Below the pieces are notes generated by a model. That model did not search any database. It worked only from the letters and a program-made list of their open reading frames with translations, and was not told where the DNA came from. Positions 61,548 to 64,000 of a stretch of 64,000 nt of DNA are shown piece by piece (the first letter of the stretch is position 1; every line of letters begins with the position of its first letter). The translations under genes were made by a program, and so were the position numbers. The stretch is taken from NCBI GenBank assembly GCA_964570665.1, contig CAZMZH010000013.1, positions 49,798 to 113,797 of the forward strand, read 5' to 3'. This stretch comes from JAJDAT01 sp964570665 (GTDB taxonomy: Bacteria > Nitrospinota > Nitrospinia > Nitrospinales > JAJDAT01).

Positions 61548-62069
61548 CTAAGCTCCTTTTTTCTTTGCTTTTGGCGCCAAAATCATAACCAGTGTACGAC
61601 CTTCTTTTTTAGCCGCTTGTTCTACAACTCCAAATTCTTCGCAGGCTATCGCTATTTTTTCTAACAACTTTTGTCCATGTTCTGGATGAACAATTTCCCT
61701 GCCTTTGAAAAATATTAAGACTTTGGCTTTGTCGCCATGCTCCAAAAAGCGTTGAACGTGTTTTAATTTAAAATCAAAATCGTGAATATCGGTATTAGGC
61801 CTAAACTTAACTTCCTTTATATGAACGATCTTTTGATTTTTCTTGGCTTCATGGGCACGCTTGCTTTGTTTGTATTTGAACTTTCCATAATCCATTATCC
61901 GACAAACTGGAGGATTTGCAGTTGGCGCTACTTCCACTAAATCCAAATCCCTTTCTTTAGCCATCGTTAAGGCTTCGCGGGTTGGAAAAGTTCCCAACGG
62001 GCCGCCATCGTCGCTAATGACGCTAACTTCTTTGACACGGATCATTTCGTTGATGCGCTGTTTTTTAAT
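61548..62069 (-). CDS. infC: translation initiation factor IF-3, with AUU start codon
   Basis: 173 residues when started at ATT 62069. A perfect AAGGAGG (62077-62083) ends 7 bases before this ATT, and the first residues (I)KKQRINE are the expected IF-3 N-terminus; a start at the ATG 62045 would lose them and the ribosome site would be 31 bases away. N-domain motif MIRVKEVSVISDDGGPLG, C-domain KVKFRPNTDIHDFDFKLK. IF-3 rejects non-standard start codons, so the AUU start allows it to limit its own synthesis, as in E. coli. Confidence 0.95.
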   Translation of the reverse strand: MKKQRINEMIRVKEVSVISDDGGPLGTFPTREALTMAKERDLDLVEVAPTANPPVCRIMDYGKFKYKQSKRAHEAKKNQKIVHIKEVKFRPNTDIHDFDFKLKHVQRFLEHGDKAKVLIFFKGREIVHPEHGQKLLEKIAIACEEFGVVEQAAKKEGRTLVMILAPKAKKKGA

Positions 62070-62103
62070 CGATCTTCCTCCTTAAAAAAATTAATCTTTA
62101 CCG

Positions 62104-63852
62104 TCAGTCCAGAACCTTTTCCGCGTCCAATTTTTTGAGCTCGGAAATGAAGTCCTCTAAATCCATGGTTCGAGTTTCTTTGGACTTTCTTTTTCTAACG
62201 GCAATTTTTCCAGCTTCAACTTCTTTCTCTCCTAAGATTATTGCAAAAGGGATTTTAGCTAGTTGAGCTTCTCTAATTTTGAACCCAATTTTTTCATTTC
62301 GTATATCTTTCTCGAATCGAAAATTTTCTTGGGTTAGCCTTTGGGCAATTTTTTCGACATATTCTACCTGATGATCGGTGATAGGTAAAATAATAACTTG
62401 CACTGGAGCCAACCAAACTGGAAAAGCGCCGGCAAAATGTTCAATTAAGCAACCAAAAAAACGTTCGATAGACCCCATTAAAGCTCGATGAATCATAATT
62501 GGACGCGATTTTTTACCATCTTCCCCAATATAATTAATATCGAACCTTTGAGGCAGGTTAAAATCGACTTGAACCGTGGATACTTGCCAAAAACGGTTGA
62601 GGCTATCCTTAATTTTGATGTCAATCTTGGGTCCGTAAAATACGCCTTCTCCAGGATCTTCCTCGTAATCCAGCTCTATTTTTTCCAATGCATTTTTTAG
62701 AGCTTCGGTAGCCTGTGCCCAATCCTGATCAGAACCTACTGATTTTTCAGGTCTTGTGCTTAAATATACCTTAAATTCGTTAAATCCAAACGATTTTAAA
62801 ATAAATAGAATAAAATCGACTACTTTTAAGATTTCATCCTCTAGTTGGTCGGGACGACAAAAAAGATGGGCGTCGTCTTGGGTAAACCCTCTAACCCTTA
62901 GTAAACCATGCAATACGCCAGAACGTTCGTATCTGTAAACGGTTCCTAATTCTGCCCATCTTAATGGTAAATCGCGGTAGCTTCTTAATCTAGTTTTAAA
63001 GATTTGCACGTGGAAAGGACAGTTCATTGGTTTCAGAACATATTCTTGACCATCGACATCCATCCCAGAAAACATATTATCTTTATAAAAATCTGTATGG
63101 CCGCTTGTTTCCCACAGATCAACTTTTGCAGTGTGTGGGCTAGCTACTAGCTCATAACCGTTGTTATAGTGCTCTTTTCTCCAAAATTCTTCCATCATGT
63201 AGCGAATTCTGGCTCCTTTAGGATGCCATAGGATTAAACCGGGGCCAACGTCCTCAGAAACGGTGTACAAATCCAATTCTTTGCCAAGTTTTCGATGGTC
63301 TCTCTTTTTTGCTTCTTCCAGGCGATTTAAATATTCTTTAAGTTCTTTTTTATCTCGCCAGCATGTTCCATATATTCGTTGTAATCCGGCATTTTTTTCG
63401 TCGCCACGCCAATAGGCGGCGGAAGTGTGCAACAACTTAATAGATTTCAGATAGCCAGTTGACGGTACATGAGGACCTTCGCAAAGATCGGTAAAATCCC
63501 CTTGGGTATATATAGAAACAACATCTGCTTCGATGCTATCCAAAATTTCCTTTTTGTAGGTTTCCCCTTTTTCGCGAAAAAATTCGTAGGCTTCTTCTTT
63601 TGTTAGGTCTTTTCGGACGATTTCATGGTTTCTTTTCGCAATTTCCTTCATTTTGTCTTCGATCTTTTTTAGATCTTCTGGAACAAAAGGAGTTTCTCGG
63701 TAAAAATCGTAAAAATACCCATCTTGAATGGGAGGTCCAATGGTAAGTTGGGTTTCAGGAAAAAGTTCTTTAACGGCTTGGGCGGTTAAATGAGCTGCGC
63801 TATGCCTTAAAGTTTCTAAATCGATATCTTCTATTTTAATTTTGTCTGCCAT
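62104..63852 (-). CDS. thrS: threonyl-tRNA synthetase lacking the N-terminal TGS domain
   Basis: 582 residues. The editing domain comes first: RHSAAHLTAQA (HxxxH) near residue 16 and later EGPHVPSTG. Then the class II catalytic core: motif 1 KGARIRYMMEEFWR, motif 2 LGTVYRYERSGVLHGLLRVRGFTQDDAHLFC, motif 3 MGSIERFFG, and the zinc ligand MNCPFHV; the anticodon-binding domain (about 480-575) is at the C-terminus. The usual first 60 or so residues (TGS domain) are absent, and 95 bases separate the start from tRNA-Val, so it cannot be hiding upstream. Start of the thrS-infC-rpmI-rplT operon. Confidence 0.96.
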   Translation of the reverse strand: MADKIKIEDIDLETLRHSAAHLTAQAVKELFPETQLTIGPPIQDGYFYDFYRETPFVPEDLKKIEDKMKEIAKRNHEIVRKDLTKEEAYEFFREKGETYKKEILDSIEADVVSIYTQGDFTDLCEGPHVPSTGYLKSIKLLHTSAAYWRGDEKNAGLQRIYGTCWRDKKELKEYLNRLEEAKKRDHRKLGKELDLYTVSEDVGPGLILWHPKGARIRYMMEEFWRKEHYNNGYELVASPHTAKVDLWETSGHTDFYKDNMFSGMDVDGQEYVLKPMNCPFHVQIFKTRLRSYRDLPLRWAELGTVYRYERSGVLHGLLRVRGFTQDDAHLFCRPDQLEDEILKVVDFILFILKSFGFNEFKVYLSTRPEKSVGSDQDWAQATEALKNALEKIELDYEEDPGEGVFYGPKIDIKIKDSLNRFWQVSTVQVDFNLPQRFDINYIGEDGKKSRPIMIHRALMGSIERFFGCLIEHFAGAFPVWLAPVQVIILPITDHQVEYVEKIAQRLTQENFRFEKDIRNEKIGFKIREAQLAKIPFAIILGEKEVEAGKIAVRKRKSKETRTMDLEDFISELKKLDAEKVLD

Positions 63853-63947
63853 GAAAAATGAGTTCTATTTTTTTTTACAGGAAAAGAGATAAATTTATTG
63901 GTTTTTATCTATAATGAGGCGGTATTCATTAAAAGAGAACTGAGACA

Positions 63948-64000
63948 TAGGCACGGGCGGTTTCGAACCGCCGACCCCTTGCATGTCAAGCAAGTACTCT
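63948..64000 (-). tRNA. tRNA-Val (anticodon GAC), 5' end cut by window
   Basis: Minus strand. Seen from the 3' side: discriminator A complement at 63948, acceptor AGGCACG (63949-63955), T arm GGCGG-TTTCGAA-CCGCC, then anticodon stem CTTGC/GCAAG with loop TTGACAT, anticodon GAC (Val). The D arm and 5' acceptor run off the right edge. CCA not encoded. Upstream of thrS on the same strand. Confidence 0.93.

Noticed and set aside
1..64000. CRISPR array, insertion sequence or prophage
   Set aside because: No repeat-spacer pattern, transposase, integrase or phage structural gene found; tRNA-Gln flank has only a small gene relic.

Overview
The window reads as chromosome from an AT-rich, Gram-negative, flagellated bacterium. 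Outer-membrane biology is clear: a Mla lipid-transport operon plus a separate mlaC, a LolB-like lipoprotein, a TpsB/FhaC-type outer-membrane transporter and several lipobox proteins. Motility and surface structures are represented by fliK-flgD-flgE behind a sigma-54-type promoter, a flagellin-glycosylation-type (MAF) protein and a PilB/GspE ATPase. Frequent TTG/GTG starts, many TPR proteins, and the gene order lolB-ispE-prs-rplY-pth fit a proteobacteria-like or Nitrospinota-like lineage, but no rRNA is present and I cannot fix the taxon. No CRISPR array, insertion sequence, integrase or phage gene was seen; most of the window is core chromosome.

Layout. 0-12 kb: partial gene, small lipoprotein, CheA-REC hybrid kinase followed by a REC-GAF-HD-GYP regulator, a trypsin-like protease, a phosphatase/fructosamine-kinase-like pair, purB and purC, then a YfiR-like protein with a histidine kinase. 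12-22 kb (minus strand): a BatA/VWA protein and DUF58 protein, a TPR lipoprotein, mlaE-mlaF-mlaD, and a SpoIIE phosphatase / RsbW-like kinase / STAS partner-switching set. 22-31 kb (plus): an unusual DUF721 (DciA-like) ORF that reads in frame into a TPR lipoprotein, LolB-like protein, ispE, tRNA-Gln, prs, rplY, pth and hppA. 31-37.6 kb: pilB-like gene, fliK-flgD-flgE, MAF protein. 37.6-47.4 kb: three tandem GT-C/TPR membrane proteins (TMTC-like), divergent from a nucleotide-sugar block (C-methyltransferase, GDP-mannose-type Nudix, Gmd-like protein, polyprenol-phosphate sugar synthase-like GT2). 47.5-52.6 kb: tmRNA, rimO, mlaC, TatT-like TPR protein, recN. 52.6-60.4 kb: TpsB with two paralogous exported proteins, a six-cysteine small protein, a sorbosone dehydrogenase-like protein, an RNase Z-like hydrolase, a nucleotide-sugar epimerase. 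60.4-64 kb: a probable gene relic, then thrS-infC-rpmI-rplT and a tRNA-Val cut by the window end.

How genes may work together (inference). The sugar block could make a C-methylated GDP-sugar, transfer it to a polyprenyl phosphate, and feed the three GT-C/TPR proteins, which would glycosylate exported proteins; the MAF protein points to flagella as one glycosylated structure. The TpsB protein and its two exported paralogues look like one operon without a visible TpsA substrate. The points most worth checking are the DUF721-lipoprotein reading frame with its internal start, the Gmd-like protein lacking the usual catalytic glutamate, the TpsB-linked paralogue pair, and two gene relics (an alpha/beta-hydrolase fragment after ispE and a frameshifted relic before rplT).
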